Below are positions 1-5,969 of a stretch of 8,932 bases of DNA, piece after piece. The DNA comes from an uncultured Leptolyngbya sp. (lineage in GTDB: Bacteria > Cyanobacteriota > Cyanobacteriia > Phormidesmidales > Phormidesmidaceae). The notes below the pieces were generated by a model that was not told the origin of the DNA, searched no databases, and saw only the letters and a program-made list of their open reading frames with translations. The translations under genes and the position numbers were made by a program. Where the stretch lies: assembly GCA_937899365.1 (NCBI GenBank), contig CALBPH010000569.1:1-8932 (forward strand), written 5' to 3'. How positions within the stretch are numbered: position 1 is the first letter of the stretch; each line of letters begins with the position of its first letter.

Positions 1-51
1 CGCGCTAGACACGCTCTATGAGATGGAAGGGGATCTTTATTTAAGTTTTTC

Positions 52-885
52 TCAATATTTGGATACGCGACCAAGGCTGGGGACGCAGACCACACGACGC
101 TTGTAATCGTAATGGTCTCCTTGGTTAAGGACGTGAACCCGCAGGTCATGCAGACTTAGGGGAGATGTGTCCCCTGAACCGCGATAGTTGGTGTGGGTTA
201 ATTCCCTTGGATCGATAACGGTGATGGAGCCTTTGCCCATGACCTCGAAGGTGCCATCGCCCTTAAACGCAGCACAGGTGTCTTCGTCAATGCCGATGCC
301 TAGCTTGTCGGGGTGGGCTGCGATCGCACTCATCAATCGCGCCATCCGATTACGGTTATGAAAGTGCTGATCCACCAGCAGCTCAGGAATAATCCCCAAA
401 CCATCCATCAAATCCACCAGACTGCGATTTGGTGATTCACCACTACTGCCGCCTGAAATCATCTTCTCACCCATCACCGCCGCACCCGCACTGGTGCCAG
501 CCAGCACCAACGTGCCCACATGCAGCCGTTTCTTAATGGTGGTCAAGAAGGTACTACCTTGGATGAACTCAAATAAACGCACCTGATCGCCACCGGACAG
601 AAAAACCCCTGTGCAGCTATCTAACAACTCGAGCCAACGATCTTGATCACATTCATGGGGACGCCGAATGTCGAGCACCTGAATAGTTTGGGTTCCCATT
701 TGGCTAAAAATGCTGCGATAGCGCTCACCAACAACGCTAGGCTCCTGGGAGGCACTGGGAACAATCCCGATCGTCGCTTGCTTGCCACCAGCGCTATGAA
801 AAAAATTACTGAGGATGATACGCTGACCGACCTTATCTTCTGCCCCTCCAATGACCATGATGGGGTAATGGGTCGGAGTTACCAT
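52..885 (-). CDS. cphB: Cyanophycinase, peptidase family S51
   Basis: This 277-residue cytoplasmic serine exopeptidase splits the nitrogen-storage polymer cyanophycin into beta-Asp-Arg dipeptides. The nucleophile elbow GTSAGA places Ser132 in the middle. His174 lies in VDQHFHNRNR and Glu201 in GIDEDT. These numbers equal the Ser132/His174/Glu201 positions I recall for the Synechocystis enzyme. The GGDQ loop at 98-101 and the arginine-rich stretch 178-183 are also family features. The length is normal for the family (about 270-280). The ATG start lies 9 residues before the first beta strand (IMVIGGAED), but no clear Shine-Dalgarno precedes it. The gene is divergent from a DUF3616 gene across a palindrome-bearing spacer. 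The synthetase gene cphA often lies downstream of cphB; only 51 bp of that side are in the window and no start is visible there. No broken or missing motifs are seen. Confidence 0.96.
   Translation of the reverse strand: MVTPTHYPIMVIGGAEDKVGQRIILSNFFHSAGGKQATIGIVPSASQEPSVVGERYRSIFSQMGTQTIQVLDIRRPHECDQDRWLELLDSCTGVFLSGGDQVRLFEFIQGSTFLTTIKKRLHVGTLVLAGTSAGAAVMGEKMISGGSSGESPNRSLVDLMDGLGIIPELLVDQHFHNRNRMARLMSAIAAHPDKLGIGIDEDTCAAFKGDGTFEVMGKGSITVIDPRELTHTNYRGSGDTSPLSLHDLRVHVLNQGDHYDYKRRVVCVPSLGRVSKY
320..327. repeat. HIP1 octamer
   Basis: GCGATCGC lies inside cphB, in the decamer TGCGATCGCA. It supports cyanobacterial origin. Confidence 0.8.
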
Positions 886-997
886 AGCGTGCCAAACAAG
901 AAGAGAGTTTTACTAACGCGTAAATGCGTTCCTTAGGTAGTAAATCATATAGCAAAGAGGCCAACAAAACCTCAAAACAATTTTCTCTGACAAAATG

Positions 998-1031
998 AGA
1001 AATTGAACAGTTCTAGAACTGTTCAATTTCT
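998..1031. repeat. Perfect 34-bp palindrome, possible double operator
   Basis: The stretch is perfectly self-complementary with no spacer; its centre lies between 1014 and 1015. Each half contains a nine-base near-dyad: GAACAGTTC at 1005-1013 and GAACTGTTC at 1016-1024. The two dyads are separated by TA, so their centres are 11 bp (one helical turn) apart. It lies between two gene starts and is not followed by a clean T-run on either strand, so a terminator is less likely than a protein-binding site. The binding protein is unknown. Confidence 0.85.
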
Positions 1032-1119
1032 AAATATATCTATACATAAAGTCATATATTTAGTGGGTCTATGTACTCAACTGCCCGAAGAGCACATTGG
1101 TTTATGTTAGTTGCAAACC

Positions 1120-1149
1120 TTCATAAACATCAGCTGTCGGCAGTATACT
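1120..1149 (+). promoter_or_regulatory. Possible promoter of the DUF3616 gene
   Basis: A TTCATA (-35-like, 1120-1125) and a TATACT (-10-like, 1144-1149) are separated by 18 bp. Transcription would start near 1156, giving a leader of about 20 nt before the ATG at 1178. The -10 is good (5/6) and the -35 mediocre (4/6). Confidence 0.35.
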
Positions 1150-1177
1150 CAAACAAATTTTGAGGGCTGTACCACCG

Positions 1178-2248
1178 ATGCGCGATAGCTTTTTACTAAG
1201 TCGAGTGTTACTTCAATTTGGCGAAGATGCAGCGACTGTGATCGCTGATATATCAGCAGCGGCCATGACCCCCGACGGGAGCCTGTGGGTTGGCTCCGAC
1301 GAGTGTATAGCGGTTGAGCGACTCCAGCGGTTGGAGAGTTGCGTTTATGGCAATCACGAGGCTTTTCAAATAGGAGACTTTGTAGAGCTGTTTGATCAAG
1401 AGTCAGAGGTTGATATTGAAGCCTTGGGCTATTCAGAAGGATATTTGTGGATGATTGGCTCCCACAGTAGCAAACGTAAAAATGCAAAGGGTAAAAGCCC
1501 TCAAAAAGATATTCAGCGGTTATCCACCATAAAACACGATATCAATCGCTACTTGCTGGCTCGTATCCCTGTCATCAACGGGAAACTTGTTAAGTCTTGC
1601 CAGCTGTCTGACGGAACCCAGCTGACAGCCGCAGCCCTCCGCAAAACAGACAAGAACAATATTTTAATGAAGGCATTAAAGGACGATGAGCACATTGGTC
1701 CGTTTTTAGACATAGACCTGCCTTCAAAAGATAATGGCTTGGATATTGAAGGCATGGCTGTGGCTGGGAATAAAGTCTTTTTAGGCTTAAGAGGTCCGGT
1801 TTTGCGGGGCTGGGCAATTCTTTTAGAGCTGGAACTAGAAGAAGATAAGCCAGGGGTTTTATCTCTTAAAAAGCTAGAAAAAGGCAAGCTATATCGCAAG
1901 CACTTTTTAAATTTGGATGGTCTCGGGGTAAGGGATTTATATCTTCACAATGAGGATTTATTAATCCTGGCAGGACCGACAATGGCGCTTTCTGGAGAAC
2001 AACAGATATTTCGCTTAAAGGATGTGCTCCATCACCATGATGACTGTATTTGGTATGGAACAGATGACAATCTAGAAGCGTTATTTGACATTCCCCTGAC
2101 CATGGGTAGCGACTTTGCGGAGGGGATGACCCTATTCCCCTGCTTGGGCTACAAAGACAGTCTCTTAGTTGTCTACGATCGGCCTGATGAGAGCCGATTA
2201 GTAGGAGAGGATGCTGTGCTTGCGGATGTGTTTCGCTTACCGACTTAG
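1178..2248 (+). CDS. DUF3616 domain-containing protein
   Basis: Reading from ATG 1178 gives a 356-residue protein that I recognise as the DUF3616 family, whose function is unknown. It shows two related DIE segments: DIEALGYSEG from residue 79 and DIEGMAVAGNKVFLGLRGP from residue 189. Both sit in beta-rich sequence that looks propeller-like, which is inference. A lysine-rich insert follows the first segment and an HHHDD cluster lies near the C-terminal third. There is no signal peptide or membrane segment, so a cytoplasmic location is likely. A TTG start at 1160 is possible, but GAGGG at 1162-1166 is a Shine-Dalgarno candidate for the ATG, about 11 nt away. The gene is divergent from cphB and converges with trm1. 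A link to cyanophycin metabolism is suggested only by position. Confidence 0.85.
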   Translation: MRDSFLLSRVLLQFGEDAATVIADISAAAMTPDGSLWVGSDECIAVERLQRLESCVYGNHEAFQIGDFVELFDQESEVDIEALGYSEGYLWMIGSHSSKRKNAKGKSPQKDIQRLSTIKHDINRYLLARIPVINGKLVKSCQLSDGTQLTAAALRKTDKNNILMKALKDDEHIGPFLDIDLPSKDNGLDIEGMAVAGNKVFLGLRGPVLRGWAILLELELEEDKPGVLSLKKLEKGKLYRKHFLNLDGLGVRDLYLHNEDLLILAGPTMALSGEQQIFRLKDVLHHHDDCIWYGTDDNLEALFDIPLTMGSDFAEGMTLFPCLGYKDSLLVVYDRPDESRLVGEDAVLADVFRLPT

Positions 2249-2274
2249 GTGAAAGGCCCAGGTCATAAAGCCAG

Positions 2275-2316
2275 TTGCCATACTAACGCTTACCGCCGCG
2301 GCAAGGCTATGGCCAA
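2275..2316. terminator. Imperfect hairpin between convergent genes
   Basis: TTGCCATA at 2275-2282 pairs with TATGGCCAA at 2308-2316 with one bulged C. Inside lies a second stem at 2289-2305, rich in GC with one mismatch. The position between the 3' ends of the DUF3616 gene and trm1 fits a shared transcription end. Neither strand has a T-run after the stem, so it is not a textbook intrinsic terminator. Confidence 0.3.
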
Positions 2317-2337
2317 CAAAAGAGGACATGGGCAGAG

Positions 2338-3474
2338 CTATTGGGCAAGGGACTTAGCGGCATCAATACAGGTCGCCAGGGGGGCATCGGTTTTGATAGC
2401 TTGGGCATCGAGATGGGTGCGGGTAGCGCGATAGTCACCCGCGTCCAAAACCTGAATTAATCGATCTCGCGATGGTATATCCATTTGGCCTCGGCGACCA
2501 ATTTCCGCAAGGGAATAGTAATAGGGGGGCATCGCTGCTTCTTTGACCATGATCGCCAACAGCTGCTGAATTGTCTGCGGCCACTGTCGTTGGTTGGCTA
2601 ACGCTAACATCTGGGCCACGTAGTCTTCATCGTGGAGGGGGCCTAGCCACATCGGACCGCTAACCACGGGGGCGGTGCCGCAGGCTTCGCAGCCTAGCTG
2701 GCCCAACTGTCGCCAGTCGGCGGTACGAAACTGACCACAGCCGTAGCAGTAGGCTAAAAATCCGTAGGGGTCTGTCTGTGGTCGTGGCAACACCCTCACC
2801 ATCACTCGATGGATAGTGCCATTAAAAATGGAAAAAACCGGCTGAATGTGAAAGCCTCGCTCAGCTGCTTTTTGAGCCGCACAGCCAATTAGCAGTCGTA
2901 GCCCCTGCTCATGGACAGCGGGGTGGCTGCGGGCACAGGCACCATACAGCTGGATGCTTTTGTCCACGGCGTGCCCCCCGGTGGTGCGTCCGTCCGTGCT
3001 GGTGAGGTAGAGCAGTCCGCCAAATTTGATGGCCCATAATGCTGTGCTCACAAAGGGGGTGGGGCTACCAAAGCTGTCGATGTCGATTAGGTCATAGTAG
3101 TCCTGCTGCTGAGCACAGCTAAAAAATAGCTGATTCGCATCCTGATGGGTAATGCGATAGGTGCCGGGTGCCATGCCCTGATGCAGATTTTTGCTAAGTA
3201 CCGCCTGTAGCTCCGGATTGCCTTCATTGGCCCACACACTGTCGGCACCAGACTCTAGGTGATAGCGGAGGGGACGCACACCGCAGCCGGTCATGGCATC
3301 GATGACGCGGAGCTGTGGGTGTTGCTGACGGTAGATGGCGGCGGCCAGGACAGCTAAATCACGACCGACCTGACTGGAGGGTCGGTAGAAAGCATTTGCG
3401 ATCGCAACCCTAGCCTGCCCCTCATGCCCATATCCCTCATCCGCTAGCCCACCTCTTACCAAGGCCCGTTTCAA
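2338..3474 (-). CDS. trm1: tRNA (guanine-N2-)-dimethyltransferase, Trm1 family
   Basis: This 378-residue protein should be a cytoplasmic S-adenosylmethionine-dependent enzyme making N2-methyl- or N2,N2-dimethylguanosine in tRNA. In other members the target is G26, and also G27 in Aquifex. Family signatures appear in order. FYRPSSQVGRDL (29-40) matches the FYNP..NRDL motif. The SAM-binding motif I is DAMTGCGVRPLRY (59-71). The catalytic loop is DIDSFGSP (131-138), followed by LTSTDGRTTGG. A CxxC/CxxC zinc knuckle follows at Cys243, 246, 262 and 265. The usual DPFG is DSFG here. The start is TTG, whose TG is shared with the TGA stop of the DUF2103 gene, so translation is probably coupled. Trm1 is universal in archaea and eukaryotes but patchy in bacteria. 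The exact target base is not readable from sequence. Confidence 0.88.
   Translation of the reverse strand: MKRALVRGGLADEGYGHEGQARVAIANAFYRPSSQVGRDLAVLAAAIYRQQHPQLRVIDAMTGCGVRPLRYHLESGADSVWANEGNPELQAVLSKNLHQGMAPGTYRITHQDANQLFFSCAQQQDYYDLIDIDSFGSPTPFVSTALWAIKFGGLLYLTSTDGRTTGGHAVDKSIQLYGACARSHPAVHEQGLRLLIGCAAQKAAERGFHIQPVFSIFNGTIHRVMVRVLPRPQTDPYGFLAYCYGCGQFRTADWRQLGQLGCEACGTAPVVSGPMWLGPLHDEDYVAQMLALANQRQWPQTIQQLLAIMVKEAAMPPYYYSLAEIGRRGQMDIPSRDRLIQVLDAGDYRATRTHLDAQAIKTDAPLATCIDAAKSLAQ
3398..3405. repeat. HIP1 octamer
   Basis: GCGATCGC, the highly iterated palindrome of cyanobacterial genomes, lies inside the 5' part of trm1 and is flanked by T and A. Confidence 0.8.
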
Positions 3475-3767
3475 AGCACCGCCCCAATGGCCTCGGCCAG
3501 CTCCTCGGCAGTCAAATCAGTAATCACAAACACCTCTTGCACCGATTTACCCTTGCGTGCAATCAGCTTAAACCCTCCGCGAATCGGCACCGATATCTTT
3601 AAGCGCAGTATCGGCGCATTGGAGCGCCCCCGACTAATCACCGCCGGAGTCAGCGTTTTAATTTTAGGATGGACAGACAGCTTGTGGAGTATGGCAATCA
3701 GCCCTGGCACATGGGTGGAATGGTTTAGCACTACCCGCCCCTGGGATTTTTTTGGGGTAGAGGCCAT
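3471..3767 (-). CDS. DUF2103 family, putative metal-binding protein
   Basis: This small protein of 98 residues resembles the DUF2103 family, annotated as predicted metal-binding and common in cyanobacteria. The N-terminal signature is GRVVLNHSTHVPGLI (10-24). Its His16 and His19 are candidate metal ligands. The rest is a basic alpha/beta sequence with many Lys and Arg, ending in an acidic helix (LTAEELAEAIGAVL). No cysteines, signal peptide or membrane segment are present. The ATG is preceded by a good Shine-Dalgarno (GGAGAAGG) located within the end of clpS, only 3 nt after the clpS stop. Its own TGA overlaps the trm1 TTG. It is therefore the middle gene of a three-gene operon. The biochemical role is unknown; nucleic-acid binding would fit the charge but is speculation. 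Confidence 0.8.
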   Translation of the reverse strand: MASTPKKSQGRVVLNHSTHVPGLIAILHKLSVHPKIKTLTPAVISRGRSNAPILRLKISVPIRGGFKLIARKGKSVQEVFVITDLTAEELAEAIGAVL

Positions 3768-3770
3768 GGG

Positions 3771-4130
3771 CTAGGCCTTCTCCAAAGGAGCCATGGTCAA
3801 CCCAGCTCGAATTAACTGGCTGTGGTACAGCTCCGCCTGCTCCAGGGGACCCACCCAAACCGTTGCCTGGCCTTCGTAATGGACCTGATTTGTCAGCTTC
3901 CAAGCCTGGTCTGGCGTCATGTTGGGAATATACTTCACCAGGGTTTCAGCCACATGTTGAAATGTGTTGAAATCATCATTGAGCACAATAACCTTGTAGT
4001 TAGGATACGGCTGTCGGGTGGTTTGCTGAGCCCTTTCCTTGGTCACTGCCGGTGACGCAGAGGTGGCCTGAACAGCTAACGTAAAAACTACCGCCTTCAT
4101 AGGGTATGACTTCGCAAGGACAACGGACAT
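3771..4130 (-). CDS. clpS: ClpS adaptor of ATP-dependent Clp protease (ClpS2-type)
   Basis: ClpS binds the N-domain of the Clp ATPase (ClpC in cyanobacteria) and delivers proteins with destabilising N-terminal residues to the protease. The core domain spans roughly residues 42-119. It has the NDDFNT motif (Asn51, Asp52, Asp53) that holds the substrate alpha-amino group, and His84 in QVHYEG, equivalent to E. coli His66. The ending ATVWVGPLEQAELYHSQLIRAGLTMAPLE is what I associate with the second cyanobacterial paralogue, ClpS2. The first 40 residues are longer than usual. An ATG at codon 11 (4098-4100) is an alternative start, and neither start has a clear Shine-Dalgarno. It is the first gene of the clpS-DUF2103-trm1 operon. 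A weak TATATT at 4174-4179 may be its -10. Confidence 0.93.
   Translation of the reverse strand: MSVVLAKSYPMKAVVFTLAVQATSASPAVTKERAQQTTRQPYPNYKVIVLNDDFNTFQHVAETLVKYIPNMTPDQAWKLTNQVHYEGQATVWVGPLEQAELYHSQLIRAGLTMAPLEKA
3776..3783 (-). promoter_or_regulatory. Shine-Dalgarno of the DUF2103 gene
   Basis: On the minus strand GGAGAAGG lies 8 nt before the DUF2103 ATG and inside the last codons of clpS. This fixes the start and indicates coupled translation. Confidence 0.6.
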
Positions 4131-4319
4131 AACGGTCTAACCATCGCCTATGGGAATGATCGTAGACGCCTTTAATATACAGTAACTACAAGACCTGGGA
4201 GAAAGACCTGGAAGAAGGCTATGTGAGCGCAGGCAAGGCCAAGGCAAAAACCAGTTAGCAAGGCGTCACCCTTGTGGGTACCATGGTGAACAAAGTTTTG
4301 TACTGTAAGAAGCTATCGG

Positions 4320-4349
4320 AAAACAACCGTCTATTTACGGAGTTGTTTT
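4320..4349. other. Bulged hairpin in the clpS / hydratase spacer
   Basis: AAAACAACCGT (4320-4330) can pair with the segment 4337-4349 (ACGG then AGTTGTTTT), with a 6-nt loop and a two-base bulge. On the plus strand the 3' arm ends in T residues, like an intrinsic terminator or leader element. No plus-strand gene ends upstream, so its role is unclear. Confidence 0.4.
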
Positions 4350-4385
4350 TCAGGGTTCGTTCTGCCCACACAACGACACTACATT

Positions 4386-4415
4386 TACCGCTAAACAATC
4401 TACCGCTAAGCAATT
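4386..4415. repeat. 15-bp tandem direct repeat, two copies
   Basis: TACCGCTAAACAATC (4386-4400) is followed directly by TACCGCTAAGCAATT (4401-4415); 13 of 15 positions match. It ends 30 bp before the ATG of the hydratase-like gene, so it lies in the promoter or leader. It could be a regulator binding site or a small slippage duplication. Confidence 0.75.
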
Positions 4416-4433
4416 CGTTATTACTAAATAGGT

Positions 4434-4438
4434 AAGGA
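4434..4438 (+). promoter_or_regulatory. Shine-Dalgarno of the hydratase-like gene
   Basis: AAGGA lies 7 nt before ATG 4446, which strongly supports that start and hence the presence of the N-terminal signal sequence. Confidence 0.7.
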
Positions 4439-4445
4439 AACAAAT

Positions 4446-5396
4446 ATGAACAACTGGCGCTGGCTACAGGGCATCGGCATCGGTCTTCTCATAGCGGGTG
4501 GAGCCACTGCAGCCGCAGAGCCACTGCCAAAACCCCTACAACCGCTGCGGTTGTCCCAAAGCTATACAGATTTAGTCGCTGTGTCCCTGTTTCAGCACTA
4601 CACAGCTGGCTACCCAGCCCCTGTCCTGACGGACGGCCTGTCATCACGAGAAGTCGACTCCATCCACATTACCTTTATGCGCCGTCTGATTAGCGCCGCT
4701 GGAGACGAAGGGGCCATCGTCGGGTACAAGCTTGCTTTGAGCAATCCTCAAACCCAGGCACAGCTAGGGGTCAATCACCCGCTTTACGGTTTTTTACTAG
4801 AAAATATGCTGCTTGACAGCGGGTCTGAGCTGCCGATCAAGTTTGGCACTCGTCCCCAAGCCGAAGGTGACCTCATGGTGCGGGTGGGCAGTGCTGACAT
4901 CAACCAGGCAGACACAGATTTAGAACTGCTGGCTGGCTTAGATGCCGTTATCCCATTCTTGGAACTGCCTGACTTGGTTTACGACGAAAATGCCAGTGTC
5001 AATGCCAGTGCTTTGGTGGCGGTTAATGTGGGTGCTCGGTATGGTGTCGTCGGTGACCCGGTTGACCTAGAACCGGAAGACAGCGGTCTTGAACAGCTGG
5101 CGAATATTCGCGTTGTTCTAAACAACGATCAGGGTCAGTTTTTGGCGGAGGGTAACAGCACGGACCTTCTGGAACATCCCATTAATGCCGTGCGCTGGCT
5201 ACGCGATACCCTACAAAGTCAAGGGGTGGAGTTAAAACCAGGGGACCTGCTGTCTCTGGGCTCGATCACCACCCTAGTGCCGTTAGAGGGTGACACCGAC
5301 ATTGCGGGTATTGAAGCTCGGTATTTTGGTCTGAGCTCCGGTGACCGCTCAGTTGACCTTGACGTGTCATTTGATGTGCCAGAAAAGGACAATTAA
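4446..5396 (+). CDS. Exported 2-keto-4-pentenoate hydratase-like (FAH superfamily) protein
   Basis: Residues 1-24 form a signal peptide: Arg5, a hydrophobic core from about 9 to 22, and a probable AAA cleavage site before Glu25. The remaining protein matches the MhpD/HpcG branch of the fumarylacetoacetate hydrolase fold. Evidence is GYKLALSNPQTQAQLGVNHPLYGFLL from Gly93, the metal-ligand pair Glu140-x-Asp142, the third ligand Glu173 in FLELPD, and LGSITTLVPLEGD near the C-terminus. The 33-residue spacing from Glu140 to Glu173 equals that of the known hydratases. Family members hydrate 2-hydroxypentadienoate-type products of aromatic breakdown, usually in the cytoplasm. Here the second Glu is Asp, and the usual VADNxS segment reads AVNVGARYG, so the substrate may differ. 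The gene stands alone and is followed by a terminator. No aromatic-degradation genes are nearby. Confidence 0.8.
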   Translation: MNNWRWLQGIGIGLLIAGGATAAAEPLPKPLQPLRLSQSYTDLVAVSLFQHYTAGYPAPVLTDGLSSREVDSIHITFMRRLISAAGDEGAIVGYKLALSNPQTQAQLGVNHPLYGFLLENMLLDSGSELPIKFGTRPQAEGDLMVRVGSADINQADTDLELLAGLDAVIPFLELPDLVYDENASVNASALVAVNVGARYGVVGDPVDLEPEDSGLEQLANIRVVLNNDQGQFLAEGNSTDLLEHPINAVRWLRDTLQSQGVELKPGDLLSLGSITTLVPLEGDTDIAGIEARYFGLSSGDRSVDLDVSFDVPEKDN

Positions 5397-5425
5397 CATC
5401 CTCCCTCATACTCTGGTTTTGACTT

Positions 5426-5464
5426 CCATAGGATATGCATAGCAGCACTATGGGCCTTTTTATT
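5426..5464 (+). terminator. Likely intrinsic terminator of the hydratase-like gene
   Basis: CCATAG (5426-5431) pairs with CTATGG (5448-5453). Inside, TGC and GCA (5437-5439 and 5443-5445) can add a second short stem. A GCC and then TTTTT at 5457-5461 follow. The structure starts about 30 bp after the stop codon at 5396. The stem is modest, so strength is uncertain. Confidence 0.55.
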
Positions 5465-5472
5465 TGTTGGAG

Positions 5473-5496
5473 CCAGATATTGACCCAGATATTGAC
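5473..5496. repeat. Perfect 12-bp tandem duplication
   Basis: CCAGATATTGAC occurs twice in a row without mismatch, just after the terminator. It is probably a recent slippage duplication. Confidence 0.8.
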
Positions 5497-5830
5497 ATAG
5501 TCATTTTTAGGACAGCGGCTCCAAAACCATTGGCAGGTCAGATTAGCTGTTACATAGCAATCGCTGCATACTTCTGTTAGTTAACACTGGCCGAAATGTT
5601 CTTTTATATCCTGATAGATAACTAGCAGACATCTAACATGAGTGCATCACTCCCTGGAACTCAGTGAAATCTGTGTAGTCTTCAATACTTAGATAGCTGT
5701 GGAATTTACGAGGCCAGCATCACGATTAGTACCTGATCATGTAGTGATGGGGCTAGTTTCTAAACTCCATACATGTGGCCTTAAAACAGCTTAGTCAAGC
5801 GATCTTTAATGGTCTCTACCCTCACAATTT

Positions 5831-5859
5831 TTGACAGACAGTTTTCTGACTGGTCTACT
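5831..5859 (+). promoter_or_regulatory. Sigma-70-type promoter for the DUF928-cyclase operon
   Basis: A perfect TTGACA (5831-5836), a 17-bp spacer and TCTACT (5854-5859, 4/6 to TATAAT) form the best promoter in the window. The predicted transcript would start near 5866 and have a leader of about 105 nt. Confidence 0.55.
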
Positions 5860-5969
5860 CAAAAGTTACCGAAACAGATTCTGAAACCTCTGTAGTTAAT
5901 TCGTAAGAAACATTAAACGCCCAACACACTCGTAAGTTCCGCCCAGCCGTTGTCAGTTAAAAAGTCGTC

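Larger units (their letters stand above)
886..1177. promoter_or_regulatory. Divergent cphB / DUF3616 intergenic region
   Basis: This AT-rich spacer lies between two divergently transcribed genes, so both promoters should be inside it. It contains a small inverted repeat AACGC/GCGTT (915-919 and 926-930), which would lie in the cphB leader, and the 34-bp palindrome at 998-1031. On the minus strand a TATGAT-like -10 can be read near 947-952, without a convincing -35. No coding sequence is supported. That both promoters are here is inferred from gene orientation. Confidence 0.6.
4131..4445. other. Divergent spacer between clpS and the hydratase-like gene
   Basis: I see no supported gene in these 315 bp. 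They should hold the promoters of clpS (minus) and of the gene at 4446 (plus). Visible elements are a short direct repeat AGACCTGG (4191-4198 and 4204-4211), a bulged hairpin (4320-4349) and a 15-bp tandem repeat (4386-4415). A short plus-strand open stretch, about 4166-4257, reads as a lysine-rich peptide without a normal start codon. It may be chance or a gene remnant. Confidence 0.5.
5397..5969. other. 573-bp intergenic region without a recognised gene
   Basis: No open frame of convincing length or family resemblance is present on either strand. From left to right the region holds a likely terminator (5426-5464), a 12-bp tandem repeat (5473-5496), an inverted repeat CATCAC/GTGATG (5718-5723 and 5744-5749) and a good promoter (5831-5859). 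A leader of about 105 nt follows before the DUF928 gene. A 21-codon ATG frame starting at 5436 is probably chance. A small RNA cannot be excluded. Confidence 0.55.

Noticed and set aside
1..51. Start of cphA downstream of cphB
   Set aside because: The 51 bases contain no start codon with a plausible frame; cphA may lie further left but cannot be claimed.
643..936. 97-codon plus-strand frame antisense to cphB
   Set aside because: It is the shadow of a clearly real gene on the opposite strand.
998..1031. Bidirectional terminator reading of the 34-bp palindrome
   Set aside because: Both flanking genes start, rather than end, next to it, and neither side has a clean T-run.
2249..2434. 61-codon plus-strand open frame after the DUF3616 gene
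   Set aside because: It begins immediately after a stop, has no family resemblance and runs into the 3' end of trm1 on the other strand.
4255..4443. 62-codon minus-strand open frame in the clpS / hydratase spacer
   Set aside because: It uses a TTG start, has no ribosome site or recognisable motif and covers the repeat and hairpin of the spacer.
5397..5969. tRNA, riboswitch or CRISPR array in the long gap
   Set aside because: I found no cloverleaf, no regularly spaced repeats and no known riboswitch core; only short isolated repeats are present.
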